From an uncultured Lachnospiraceae bacterium (GTDB taxonomy: Bacteria > Bacillota > Clostridia > Lachnospirales > Lachnospiraceae), in contig CAJUES010000033.1 of the NCBI GenBank assembly GCA_910585765.1, positions 1 through 39,447 on the forward strand: a stretch of DNA of 39,447 bases, in the 5' to 3' direction. Under the pieces are notes generated by a model that was not told the origin of the DNA, did not search any database, and was given only the letters and a program-made list of their open reading frames with translations. The translations under genes and the position numbers were made by a program. This document shows, piece after piece, positions 16,631-24,505 of this stretch. How positions within the stretch are numbered: position 1 is the first letter of the stretch; the number at the start of each line of letters is the position of its first letter.

Positions 16631-17707
16631 TTATAAACCACCGCCAGAATAATCGATCTTATCCCGGATCTCCTGCATCTGGTAGTCAAGCGCTTCAATG
16701 GAGTCCGCGCATGCCTTTAACTGCCTCTCGATCTCCTCCGTGTTGTCGATGCTCTTCTTGTATTTGAGCTTGTGCTCCAGGCTCGCCCAGAAATCCATCG
16801 CGATCGTGCGGAACTGCACCTCCGCCTTCACATACTTTTTCTCATCCGGCAGAAAGATCGGAACACTCAGGATCAGATGGAGGCTCCGGTAGCCATTGTT
16901 TTTTGGTTCCCTGATATAATCCTTATCCTTCAATAAGATAATATCGTCCTGCTTAAGCAGAAGCTCCGCCAGCCGGTAAATGTCATCGGGAAAAGAACAG
17001 ATCACACGAAGCCCTGCTACGTCCGTAACATGCTCCTTGATGTTCTCGATCGTGACCGGCAGATCCTTGCGCACCAGCTTTTTGTAGATGCTCTCGGGCT
17101 TCTTCAGCCTGCTCTTGATCGACTCAAAGGGATTGCGCTTGTACTCCTCGGAGAACATCGCATTGAGCACCTTGAGCCTCGTCTCCACCTCCATGATCAC
17201 AGACCGATACTCCATCATCAGTTTGCTGAACGCCTCCGCGGTGCTCAGCTGCTCAGCCTGTATCCTGATGATCTGCTCCTGCCTTCTGAGCGCCTCGGAC
17301 TGCCTCTCGATCTTTTTCTCGAGCTGGTTCTTGCAGTTAAAAAGTTCGATCGTATTCCGCACTCTGTTTCTGACGATCGAGTCCACAAACGGTTTGTGGA
17401 TAAAGTCCGCAACGCCCAGCTCAAAACACTTGTTTTCCACCTCGACCGCGTTCTCACCGCTGATGATCAGCACCGGGATATCGTCCATCCACCCGCTTTC
17501 CCGCATGCTGTCGATCACGGCAAAGCCGTCCATTTCCGGCATATGCAGATCCAGCAGGAGCGCTGCCGTCTCATCCGGGCACTCCCGCAGCTTCTGCAGC
17601 GCCTGCGCTCCGTTTGCAGCCATCTCCACCACATAATCGGTCTCGAGTATCTCCCTCAACAGTTCGCGGTTCATCTCCGCGTCGTCGACTACTAATATCC
17701 TTTGCAT
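16631..17707 (-). CDS. Response regulator receiver fused to a (p)ppGpp synthetase domain
   Basis: 358 residues in one frame. Residues 1-120 are a complete receiver: acidic pair D8/D9, phosphoacceptor D53 (LLLDLHMPEMDG), S83, K105 (HKPF). Residues ~121-165 form a coiled-coil signalling helix. Residues ~165-320 match small alarmone synthetases of the RelQ/YjbM type. They carry the kinship block (RLKKPESIYKKLVRKDLPVT), D229 in TDVAGLRVICSF, the GTP-binding GYRSLHLIL (272-280), catalytic E296 in EVQFRTIAMDFWASLEHKLK, and a helical tail. There is no HD hydrolase domain. All synthetase residues I can check are present, so it should transfer pyrophosphate from ATP to GTP or GDP, with phosphorylation of D53 as the likely switch. 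No histidine kinase adjoins it. The ATG at 17707 follows GAGGGGAA. Confidence 0.9.
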   Translation of the reverse strand: MQRILVVDDAEMNRELLREILETDYVVEMAANGAQALQKLRECPDETAALLLDLHMPEMDGFAVIDSMRESGWMDDIPVLIISGENAVEVENKCFELGVADFIHKPFVDSIVRNRVRNTIELFNCKNQLEKKIERQSEALRRQEQIIRIQAEQLSTAEAFSKLMMEYRSVIMEVETRLKVLNAMFSEEYKRNPFESIKSRLKKPESIYKKLVRKDLPVTIENIKEHVTDVAGLRVICSFPDDIYRLAELLLKQDDIILLKDKDYIREPKNNGYRSLHLILSVPIFLPDEKKYVKAEVQFRTIAMDFWASLEHKLKYKKSIDNTEEIERQLKACADSIEALDYQMQEIRDKIDYSGGGL

Positions 17708-17758
17708 CTAAAATTCCCCTCTATATCTCTCCTTTTCTCAGAACCACTCGGATCAGGA

Positions 17759-17780
17759 TCGCGAAATCTCCCATTCGCGA
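17759..17780. promoter_or_regulatory. Inverted repeat between divergent promoters
   Basis: TCGCGAA, 8 nt, TTCGCGA: perfect 7-bp arms. It lies between the alarmone synthetase gene (-) and the small membrane protein gene (+), so it is a candidate operator for either. Confidence 0.45.
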
Positions 17781-17889
17781 ACCCAAACCGGCATCCGGCG
17801 AAACTTTTCTCCATCTGACAGCCTCCTGTGATATAGTAATCCCAACAAGCAACAAACCACAAATACACATTAGAAAAGGAGAAAACAGT

Positions 17890-18300
17890 ATGAAAACAAA
17901 AAATATGGTTTATTTTGGAATCTTTGTGGCAGTGTTGGTGATCACCGACTGCATCGCAGGAAAAGAACCTGCCAATTTCTGGATCTTTATAGCAGCGCTG
18001 GCAATCTCCGGCAACATCTCAAGAAAAGAGCCCGAGCGCTTCCGTAAACTCATGACAAACACTTTGGGCTACACGATGAGCCTCGGACTCATATTTTGTT
18101 TCCTCGAAGTTCTTGCCCTCTACGGTATTGAGATCGCCACGATTCCCTGGAGTCTCAGCCCGCTGGATTTCATGTTCTCGGTCTCCTGTCTGTTTTTCTT
18201 CTCGCTCATCTCAGAGAAGTGGACACTTCCGGGGCGTCAGGATGCAGGTGAAAAAAAATCCCTCTCCGCGATGAACCCGATGAAATGGTGGCGGTGCTGA
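17890..18300 (+). CDS. Small membrane protein of unknown function
   Basis: 136 residues. The ATG at 17890 follows AAAAGGAG by about 8 nt. Hydrophobic stretches occur near residues 5-20, 26-42, 56-80 and 87-106, so three or four membrane helices are likely. The tail is hydrophilic (EKWTLPGRQDAGEKKS). An extended -10 (TGATATAGT, ending at 17837) may serve as promoter. It stops 9 nt short of the convergent LytTR gene end. I recognise no family. Confidence 0.75.
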   Translation: MKTKNMVYFGIFVAVLVITDCIAGKEPANFWIFIAALAISGNISRKEPERFRKLMTNTLGYTMSLGLIFCFLEVLALYGIEIATIPWSLSPLDFMFSVSCLFFFSLISEKWTLPGRQDAGEKKSLSAMNPMKWWRC

Positions 18301-18309
18301 CAGCGATTC

Positions 18310-19047
18310 TCAGCTGCGCAGGGCGGAGGCGTACTCCGCCTTCGCCTTGCGGGACAAAAGACACGTCTCCCCGTTGTCAAGTTCCACTATGTTTTCTTTC
18401 AGCCGCACATTGCCGATCCTGGCACGGTTTACCAGAAAGCTGCGGTGGCACCGCCAGAACGCCTCCCCCAGCTTCTCCTCGAAATGATTCAGGCTGCTGT
18501 TGAACTCCAGCACCTCATCATCCATGTGGAGCACCAGCGTGTGGCGGCTTCCCACCGCCTCAAAATACAGGATCTTCTGCAGCGGAATGTGGCGCACCGA
18601 GTCAAATATTTTTAAAGAACAATAATTACTTTTCCCGTCCGGCTCACTCATCAGCCGCTCACAGATACTCTCCAGACACGCGTTCACGCGCTGTGCCATC
18701 ACGGAGGGCTCGCCCTTCACGATATAGTCCAGCGCCTCCAGCCGATACCGGAATGTCTCAAACATCATATCGTCGTGTGCCGTGATGAACACGATGAACC
18801 CTCTCGGATCATACTGCCTGAGCTTTACCGCAAGCTCCAGACCGCTCATGTACCCCGGAAAGTCGATATCAAGAAAATAGATCGCCGGAACATCCGCTTT
18901 TTTCTGCAGCGAAAGCAGCGAAACCGGATTGTCCACCACCTGCAGCGGCCCCATATCACGCTCCATCATCATGATCTGATCGCCGACAAGTCTCTCCAGC
19001 TGCGCGCTGATCGCCGGCTCGTCGTCGCATATATACACTGGGATCAT
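18310..19047 (-). CDS. LytTR-family response regulator (AgrA-like)
   Basis: A DNA-binding regulator of 245 residues. I chose the ATG at 19047 because GAGGAGG lies 7 nt before it; an ATG two codons upstream (19053) is too close to that site. The receiver domain shows the DDE acidic cluster (residues 8-10) and a phosphoacceptor Asp near 60 (YFLDIDFPG). The LytTR domain (about 140-240) is marked by ILYFEAVGSRHTLVLH and WRCHRSFLVNRARIGNVRL, as in AgrA, ComE and VirR. The kinase gene lies just upstream on the same strand, so the two form a two-component system. No agrB or agrD gene is nearby, so the peptide signal, if any, is made elsewhere. Confidence 0.92.
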   Translation of the reverse strand: MIPVYICDDEPAISAQLERLVGDQIMMMERDMGPLQVVDNPVSLLSLQKKADVPAIYFLDIDFPGYMSGLELAVKLRQYDPRGFIVFITAHDDMMFETFRYRLEALDYIVKGEPSVMAQRVNACLESICERLMSEPDGKSNYCSLKIFDSVRHIPLQKILYFEAVGSRHTLVLHMDDEVLEFNSSLNHFEEKLGEAFWRCHRSFLVNRARIGNVRLKENIVELDNGETCLLSRKAKAEYASALRS

Positions 19048-19126
19048 CGTCATTCCTCCTCGTCATTCCCAATAGACTCCCGCAGTCTGTTTCCGCTCTG
19101 CATCCAATATCCCGCCCGGAAAGATC

Positions 19127-20467
19127 CTACACCGGGATCCGCAGCTCCTGCACCAGGTAGTCGTCCTTGATATAAGTGCGCGTCATGCAGTCCGGACAGC
19201 GCGACACCATCTTCCGATAGCTCGAAAGACCCGTCCCATGTCCCTTTCCCTTCGTGGTATAGCCGCTCTTTGTGAGCGCCGCCAGATTCGGCTGCTCGTC
19301 ATAATTGTTGGCGACCGCTATGTACAATTCCCCTGCGTCCTGCAATAGGACTACCCGGATCTTCCCCTCCGACTTCGACGCCGCCTCGATCGCGTTGTCG
19401 AGCAGGATCCCCTGGCAGCGCAGCAGATCCTCCGTCGACATGCGGACGCCTGTCACGGGGTTCATGATCTCGAGCGCGACCTGGATATGGCGCTGGCGCA
19501 TCAGATTCAGCTTTGTGGAGATCAGGCTGCGCACCGGATAGATCCGGATGTTGGACAGTCCCTCCATCTGCCGGATCTCGCTGCCCAGCTTCTCGTCAAA
19601 ATACCCGCTGGTGCGCCGCATGAACTCCTGGATCGCCTCCACATCCCCCTCCTGCGCGGAGAGTGCCATGCCGGACAAAAGATTGGTAAAGTCATGGCGG
19701 AACGCGCGGATCTCCCCCTGCAGTTCCTCGAGCAGCGCCATGTGCGCCTGCTGCTGCGCGATCGTCTCCTCCTGCGCCTTGACCTTGTCCCTGCTCGCCG
19801 CGTACATGGCGCCAAACTGGATGCAGAACAGCGCAAACAGGATCAGCACACAGCAGAACAGCCCATAGGAAAAATCGGTCGTCACACCCGGGAAAAACCG
19901 ATCCAGCAGCGCTTTCAGGTTCATCAGCAGGAAAAAGACCAGCAGCGAGGCCGCCGTCCGCATCCGCCCGTGGAACAGATATGCAAAATACTGCGCAAAC
20001 TCTGACCGGTTCAGAACAAACACGATCCCGCCGGAAAAAAGCAGCGTCAGCATGTACGGCAGCAAAAGGGATGTCGCCACATAGAGATATTTCCCGTCAA
20101 AGACAGGCGAGTAGTATGACGCCGCCGCTGTCAGAAAGTCAAAGATCGTGTAGATCAGAAAATGTCCCAGCATCGCCGCACCGAGTGCCGCAGCCATCGG
20201 TACGCGGTACCGCAGCCTGAGGATCGCACTGAAGATCAACGCCACGATCGAAAGTCCCAGCGGCTCGAGCCAGTCTTCATCCAACACATCGAGCGCGATC
20301 ATGAGCAGTACCACCCCCCACATGACCACAGAGTACCCCGCATAGTACACGGCGTACCACCGCCACCGCGCTTTCTCCCCCACCAGTGCCATCGTCGTCC
20401 AGAAGACAGAATACGCATGCACCGCAAACAATACAACTACCACAGAAATACGAAAAACAAAAGGCAT
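19127..20467 (-). CDS. GHKL-type sensor histidine kinase (AgrC-like)
   Basis: 446 residues. The N-terminal 225 residues hold six or seven membrane helices, forming a sensor with no large extracellular domain. After a coiled linker comes the phosphorylation helix FRHDFTNLLSG (His258), the AgrC-type variant of the H-box. Then comes the ATP-binding domain: the N-box LLDNAIEAASK, and GYTTKGKGHGTGLSSYRKMV as the G-box. It should phosphorylate the LytTR regulator encoded 79 nt downstream. The ATG at 20467 has GGAAGGGGAG upstream. A perfect consensus sigma-A promoter lies 36-64 nt before the start codon (20503-20531). Confidence 0.93.
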   Translation of the reverse strand: MPFVFRISVVVVLFAVHAYSVFWTTMALVGEKARWRWYAVYYAGYSVVMWGVVLLMIALDVLDEDWLEPLGLSIVALIFSAILRLRYRVPMAAALGAAMLGHFLIYTIFDFLTAAASYYSPVFDGKYLYVATSLLLPYMLTLLFSGGIVFVLNRSEFAQYFAYLFHGRMRTAASLLVFFLLMNLKALLDRFFPGVTTDFSYGLFCCVLILFALFCIQFGAMYAASRDKVKAQEETIAQQQAHMALLEELQGEIRAFRHDFTNLLSGMALSAQEGDVEAIQEFMRRTSGYFDEKLGSEIRQMEGLSNIRIYPVRSLISTKLNLMRQRHIQVALEIMNPVTGVRMSTEDLLRCQGILLDNAIEAASKSEGKIRVVLLQDAGELYIAVANNYDEQPNLAALTKSGYTTKGKGHGTGLSSYRKMVSRCPDCMTRTYIKDDYLVQELRIPV

Positions 20468-20502
20468 CTGTAATACTCCCCTTCCATTTTGCTATACTAT
20501 CA

Positions 20503-20531
20503 TTATAAAAACTTGCACATAGTATGTCAAC
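20503..20531 (-). promoter_or_regulatory. Perfect consensus promoter of the kinase-regulator operon
   Basis: On the minus strand TTGACA (20526-20531), exactly 17 nt, TATAAT (20503-20508). Both hexamers are perfect, implying strong expression unless repressed. Confidence 0.85.
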
Positions 20532-20562
20532 GCGCTGGCAGAAAATATGTGAGCAGCATGCG

Positions 20563-20579
20563 CTCAACCACAGGTTGAG
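20563..20579. promoter_or_regulatory. Short dyad upstream of the kinase promoter
   Basis: CTCAACC, ACA, GGTTGAG: perfect 7-bp arms. It lies upstream of the kinase -35 box and about 150 nt before the XRE gene; an operator for either is possible. Confidence 0.4.
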
Positions 20580-20731
20580 TGTGAATCAACCAATGATCCC
20601 TTCACAAATCCTGCCGATTGCGATATGCTTTTATCAGCAGATGCATGTGTGGAAAAGCAGCTATACATAACAATACAATAAAATGGCATATAGGCTCTCG
20701 GAGTCTATGTGGTCAACAACGGAGGTTTACT

Positions 20732-21502
20732 ATGAGGGAACTCAAAATAAGTGAAATGATCAGGGAACTTAGGACAGACAAAGGCATCAGCCAGGAGACA
20801 CTCGCCGATGTGTGCGACGTGAGCATGCAGGCGGTCAGCAAGTGGGAAAACGGACAATCCTGTCCCGACATCACCTTCCTGCCGCTGCTCGCGGAATATT
20901 TCGGCGTGTCGACCGACTATCTTCTGACAGGCAGGAACCATGCTGCCGGAAATGCGGACGATACCATCCTTTCAGGCATGTCGCAACAGGAACTCAAGGA
21001 CGATGTTCTCTATATCGTTCAGTACCGGAACGGAAAAATTCTCGACAAAAAGCTTTGGAACACAGAACCGCCTGAAAATAAAGATACGGCGATCGCGATC
21101 CGGTTTGATCACGAGGCTTTACAGACAGACAATACCCTTCAGATCGAAGTGTGGGGAAATGCCAACATAGAGGCGCCTGATATGGACATGAACCTGTCGG
21201 CAGGCGGACATGTCAATTGCAGCGGAACTATACAAGGCAATGTCTCCGCTGGTGCGGGCGTGAACTGTGGAACGATCGAAGGTGATGTCGCCGCTGGCGC
21301 GAGCGTGAACTGTGACGTGGTGGAGGGCGCTGTCTCCGCCGGAAACAGCGTAAACTGCGATACAGTCGAGGGTAATGTATCTGCCGGTTACAGCGTGAGC
21401 TGCAATACGATAGAAGGCGACGCCTCCGCTGGAACCATCTCCTGCGAAACCATTGAGGGCAGCGCAAAGGCCAGCTCACACATTGAATACAAAAACAGCT
21501 AA
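20732..21502 (+). CDS. XRE-family regulator fused to cysteine-bearing 15-residue repeats
   Basis: 256 residues. The ATG at 20732 follows GGAGGT by 6 nt; the longer frame to 20618 lacks a ribosome binding site. Residues 6-65 are a typical XRE helix-turn-helix (ISQETLADVCDVSMQAVSKW ... FGVSTDYLLTG). Residues 80-155 form a less clear middle domain. Residues 161-250 are six tandem repeats of 14-16 residues with consensus V-N-C-x-T-I/V-E-G-x-V-S-A-G-x-S. Each repeat has one cysteine at the same place (163, 179, 194, 209, 224, 238). Such periodic Val/Gly/Asn repeats usually build a beta-helix or bactofilin-like stack; here the cysteines would line up as a ladder. No membrane helix is present. Target genes and signal are unknown. 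Confidence 0.88.
   Translation: MRELKISEMIRELRTDKGISQETLADVCDVSMQAVSKWENGQSCPDITFLPLLAEYFGVSTDYLLTGRNHAAGNADDTILSGMSQQELKDDVLYIVQYRNGKILDKKLWNTEPPENKDTAIAIRFDHEALQTDNTLQIEVWGNANIEAPDMDMNLSAGGHVNCSGTIQGNVSAGAGVNCGTIEGDVAAGASVNCDVVEGAVSAGNSVNCDTVEGNVSAGYSVSCNTIEGDASAGTISCETIEGSAKASSHIEYKNS
21212..21481 (+). repeat. Tandem ~45-bp coding repeats of the XRE protein
   Basis: Six degenerate repeats, mostly 45 bp, each encode one cysteine-bearing unit. Codons differ between copies while residues are kept, which argues for selection on the protein and against recent duplication. Confidence 0.75.
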
Positions 21503-21523
21503 AACAGTCCTCCACATCCAAAT

Positions 21524-21560
21524 AGGAGCTGCCGGAAAATGATATGCTCCGGCAGCTCCT
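21524..21560. terminator. Bidirectional terminator
   Basis: A perfect 13-bp stem (21524-21536 with 21548-21560) and an 11-nt loop lie between the XRE gene (+) and the convergent DUF1905 gene (-). Confidence 0.75.
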
Positions 21561-21563
21561 CCG

Positions 21564-21845
21564 CTATCGCTCTTCCACAGTCATATGGATCGTGTCCCCC
21601 GCGCCCTTCCCCAGCTGACTGCGGATACTTTTGAGCATCCCGATGATGTGGCAGACATTTCCATCCGGATCCTTCACCCCCATATTGACGATGCTCCCGT
21701 CATAGGGAATGCCGTCAAACTCGGCGTGCACCTTGACGCGCCCCTTTCCAAACTCCTCCCGGATATTCCACGGAAAAATGACATAGGCACCGCCTTTCTC
21801 CGGGATCTCATGGATCACTGTGTCGTACTCATATTTCTTTCCCAT
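21564..21845 (-). CDS. DUF1905 domain protein
   Basis: 93 residues, cytoplasmic, a single small beta-barrel-type domain. Family resemblance: an aromatic strand (GAYVIFPWNIREEFGKGRVK), then VHAEFDGIPYDGSIVNMG and a C-terminal helix (IGMLKSIRSQLGKGAGDTIH). DUF1905 is found alone or with the bacteriocin-protection YdeI/OmpD-associated domain; its biochemical role is not established. The ATG at 21845 follows AAGAGG. Confidence 0.85.
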   Translation of the reverse strand: MGKKYEYDTVIHEIPEKGGAYVIFPWNIREEFGKGRVKVHAEFDGIPYDGSIVNMGVKDPDGNVCHIIGMLKSIRSQLGKGAGDTIHMTVEER

Positions 21846-21983
21846 CTTCCGTTTCCTCTTTCCTCCCCAACAATATCAAGCATTATTTTCACCGTTATTT
21901 GGTACTCCATCCAATCATAAATTATGCGGAAGATCATTACTTTTCATTTCACCGCCTTTTTCTGCCGCAAAACAATACCTTTT

Positions 21984-22256
21984 TCATATAGAACCACCTT
22001 TCTTTTCTTTATAATGTGCATAAGCCAAAAACGCAATTCCCGCAACAACATTGATGCACAGAACCACCAGAATATAAATCAATGGGCTTTCAAAAATGTA
22101 TCTCTGGCTCGCAGAGTGATAACCCTGTCCAGAACTAAATCCAGTAACAGAATCAATAAATTGCACGACTACCGCCCAAAACGGAAGTGTACTTAAACCA
22201 AATATACTCAGGATAATCGTTTTAACAGCTATCACACAATAGGGAGAATTTCTCAT
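21984..22256 (-). CDS. Small two-helix membrane protein
   Basis: 90 residues from the ATG at 22256, which follows AAGGAGG by about 8 nt. The frame extends to 22334, but that part overlaps the ribosome binding site. Membrane helices lie near residues 8-30 and 60-80, and the tail is basic (HYKEKKGGSI). It follows the 63-residue gene by about 75 nt in the same direction and likely shares its promoter. I recognise no family. Possibilities include a bacteriocin-immunity or holin-like role, but nothing in the sequence decides this. Confidence 0.6.
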   Translation of the reverse strand: MRNSPYCVIAVKTIILSIFGLSTLPFWAVVVQFIDSVTGFSSGQGYHSASQRYIFESPLIYILVVLCINVVAGIAFLAYAHYKEKKGGSI

Positions 22257-22330
22257 CAGGCAGCCTCCTTCCATGAACAAAATAAAACCCCTCCTGCCCT
22301 TACTTCCAGACTTCGGCAAATTTTCATAGA

Positions 22331-22522
22331 TCAATCATACTTACACCTCCTCATTTGTGTTAAAACAGATAGTATCGATCCCAATAATCCGTATTGTGAA
22401 AGCTGGCTGATATCCATCACCCCTTCCACCAGATCTTCAGCCAGCACATCTGACTCCTCCCGCACTTGTCTCAGAAAAACTGAAAAATACGGATCCTTTC
22501 GCTCACTTATTCGTTTCATCAT
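22331..22522 (-). CDS. Small unknown protein, 63 residues
   Basis: The tandem ATGs at 22522/22519 follow GAGAGGGG by several nt. The protein is charged in the first third (ISERKDPYFSVFLRQVREES) and more hydrophobic near the end (YGLLGSILSVLTQ), with a single cysteine in the tail (RRCKYD). A consensus-like promoter lies 47-75 nt upstream. It is divergent from the chemotaxis receptor at 22728. No family is recognised. Confidence 0.55.
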   Translation of the reverse strand: MMKRISERKDPYFSVFLRQVREESDVLAEDLVEGVMDISQLSQYGLLGSILSVLTQMRRCKYD

Positions 22523-22568
22523 ATGCGCACCCCTCTCAGGAACACTCCAGACGATTGCAGTTAGAAAT

Positions 22569-22597
22569 ATTATATATTAATTTCCCTCAACAATCAA
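22569..22597 (-). promoter_or_regulatory. Promoter of the two small genes
   Basis: On the minus strand TTGATT (22592-22597), 17 nt, TATAAT (22569-22574). Confidence 0.7.
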
Positions 22598-22727
22598 TAC
22601 GCCGCCAGGAACAGCCTGAGCACCAATCAACAACTCGCTCTTGAAAAATCCGCGCATTTTTTGTACACTATAATAGATAGCACTTGAATTACTTTTAAGC
22701 AAGGGGCTTTTGAAGGGAGAATATAGC

Positions 22728-24410
22728 ATGAAAAAAGCAATGAGCCAGTCCTTACTGACACTGATCCTGAACGGTATCTCCATAGTATCGCTGATATTTC
22801 TGGTGATATCCCTGATTTCCTATCGGAATGTAAACAATCAGCTCTACTCCGCCAATGAAGAGCGGTTCAATCTGACCTACAACGCAAACCGTTTCATGAA
22901 CGGTTCCGCCTACCTGACAAACGAGGTACGGGCTTTTGCGGCGACAGGGCTCCAGAAGCATTACGACAATTACTGGAATGAGGTCAATACGCTGAAAAAC
23001 CGCGACAAGGGCGTCGCGGCGATGCAGGAGATCGGCATCACCGCCGCAGAGCAGAAGATGATCGACGACATGTACGCGCTGTCCAACCAGCTGGTCCCAC
23101 TCGAGGACGAGGCGATGAAGAACGTGCAGAGCGGAAATAAGTCTGCCGCCCTGGATTATGTGTACGGAGATGCCTACAATGACTCCATCACCCAGATCAA
23201 CACGCTGAAAGATCAGTTCCTGACAACGCTCGACAACCGGACATCCGCTCATGTAAACAGCCTGCTGCAGAAATCGAACCAGATCAGGATCAGCATGATC
23301 CTGGCTCTGTCGATCGTCGGCATCATGCAGCTGTCCAATATGCTGCTCGTCCGTCTGAAAGTCCTGCGCCCTATCATGATCGTGAAGAAACAAATGGTCG
23401 AAATCTCCCGGGGAAATCTTTCCGCAAACTTTGCGCTGCTCCCTGACACCTCGGAAATCGGCATGCTGGTGGAATCCATTCACGAGACTAAGCGCGAGCT
23501 CAAGAAATATATCAGCGACATCGACACAACGCTGTCCCAGATGGCTGACGGCAACATGGATCTGACGATCGGAAGCGACTACCGCGGCGAATTCCTGCCG
23601 ATCCAGCGCGCGATGGGGCAGATACTCGATTCCCTCAACAACGCGCTGTCACAGATCAACAAGACTTCCGCGCAGGTTTCCGACGAATCCGACAAGATGT
23701 CGACAAGCGCACAGAGCCTGGCAAACGGCGCCACGGAGCAGGCTGCCGCAGTCGAGGAGCTCTCCGCGAGCATCCTGGAGATCTCCAAACAGGTGAGCAA
23801 CACATCCGCGGATGCCGACAACGCCAACAAAGTGTCCGAGGAATCCATGCGGCACCTGACACTGTGCAACGAGAAGATGCGGGCATTGAGCGCAGCGATC
23901 GACGAGATCTCCGACTCCTCCCGTCAGATCGGCGGCATCACAAGGGCGATCGAGGATATCTCCCTCCAGACCAACATCCTGGCGCTGAACGCCTCCGTGG
24001 AGGCAGCGCGCGCAGGCGAAGCCGGAAAAGGGTTCGCGGTCGTGGCCGGCGAGGTACAGAGCCTGGCAAACAAGAGTTCCGAGTCCGCGAAGAATATCTC
24101 GGAACTGATCGAAAATTCGATCAAACAGGTACAAAACGGTGCTACCCTGTCCATCGAGACCATGAAGGCACTGACTCAGGTGATCGCCAGCGGAGAACAG
24201 TCCGCGGCAATGATCGAGCGGATCGCCTCCTCCGCGACACAGCAGGCGGAGTCCTTAGAGCAGGTGACAGAAGGTATGAACCAGATCTCCAACGTCGTGC
24301 AGACAAACGCATCGACCGCGGAAGATTCCGCCTCCTCCGCGCATGAGCTTCGGAGAGGTGCGGAAGATCTGCGCAATGCCGTACAGAAATTCAGCCTGCG
24401 CAGAAGATAA
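22728..24410 (+). CDS. Methyl-accepting chemotaxis protein with four-helix-bundle sensor
   Basis: A 560-residue receptor. The ATG at 22728 follows GAAGGGAG. TM1 lies near residues 8-32. An external helical sensor of about 150 residues follows (4HB_MCP-like; FMNGSAYLTNEVRAFAATGL, a motif common in Clostridial receptors). TM2 lies near 190-208, then HAMP (ISRGNLSANF), and a signalling domain with the conserved tip LQTNILALNASVEAARAGEA. Compared with the receptor at 3714 the sensor class differs, so the two detect different cues. A TATAAT at 22669-22674 may be its -10; I found neither a good -35 nor a sigma-28 motif. Confidence 0.95.
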   Translation: MKKAMSQSLLTLILNGISIVSLIFLVISLISYRNVNNQLYSANEERFNLTYNANRFMNGSAYLTNEVRAFAATGLQKHYDNYWNEVNTLKNRDKGVAAMQEIGITAAEQKMIDDMYALSNQLVPLEDEAMKNVQSGNKSAALDYVYGDAYNDSITQINTLKDQFLTTLDNRTSAHVNSLLQKSNQIRISMILALSIVGIMQLSNMLLVRLKVLRPIMIVKKQMVEISRGNLSANFALLPDTSEIGMLVESIHETKRELKKYISDIDTTLSQMADGNMDLTIGSDYRGEFLPIQRAMGQILDSLNNALSQINKTSAQVSDESDKMSTSAQSLANGATEQAAAVEELSASILEISKQVSNTSADADNANKVSEESMRHLTLCNEKMRALSAAIDEISDSSRQIGGITRAIEDISLQTNILALNASVEAARAGEAGKGFAVVAGEVQSLANKSSESAKNISELIENSIKQVQNGATLSIETMKALTQVIASGEQSAAMIERIASSATQQAESLEQVTEGMNQISNVVQTNASTAEDSASSAHELRRGAEDLRNAVQKFSLRRR

Positions 24411-24457
24411 TTACATAGCGTATCAAGCCGGCTGACTTCTGCCGCCGGCATAAACTT

Positions 24458-24500
24458 ACAAGTCCTCGGAGCGACGCAACCCGTCACTCCGAGGACTTGT
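24458..24500. terminator. Strong bidirectional hairpin
   Basis: A 19-bp stem with one mismatch (24458-24476 with 24482-24500) lies between the chemotaxis receptor (+) and the P-loop kinase gene (-). Flanking T-runs are weak, but the stem is very stable. Confidence 0.75.
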
Positions 24501-24505
24501 GGATT

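Noticed and set aside
21930..21995. A 12-codon ORF (MKKVLFCGRKRR) with a ribosome-binding-like AAAGGTGG, overlapping the stop of the small membrane gene
   Set aside because: Too short and unsupported; the ribosome-binding-like sequence is part of the upstream coding end. Possible but not reportable as a gene.
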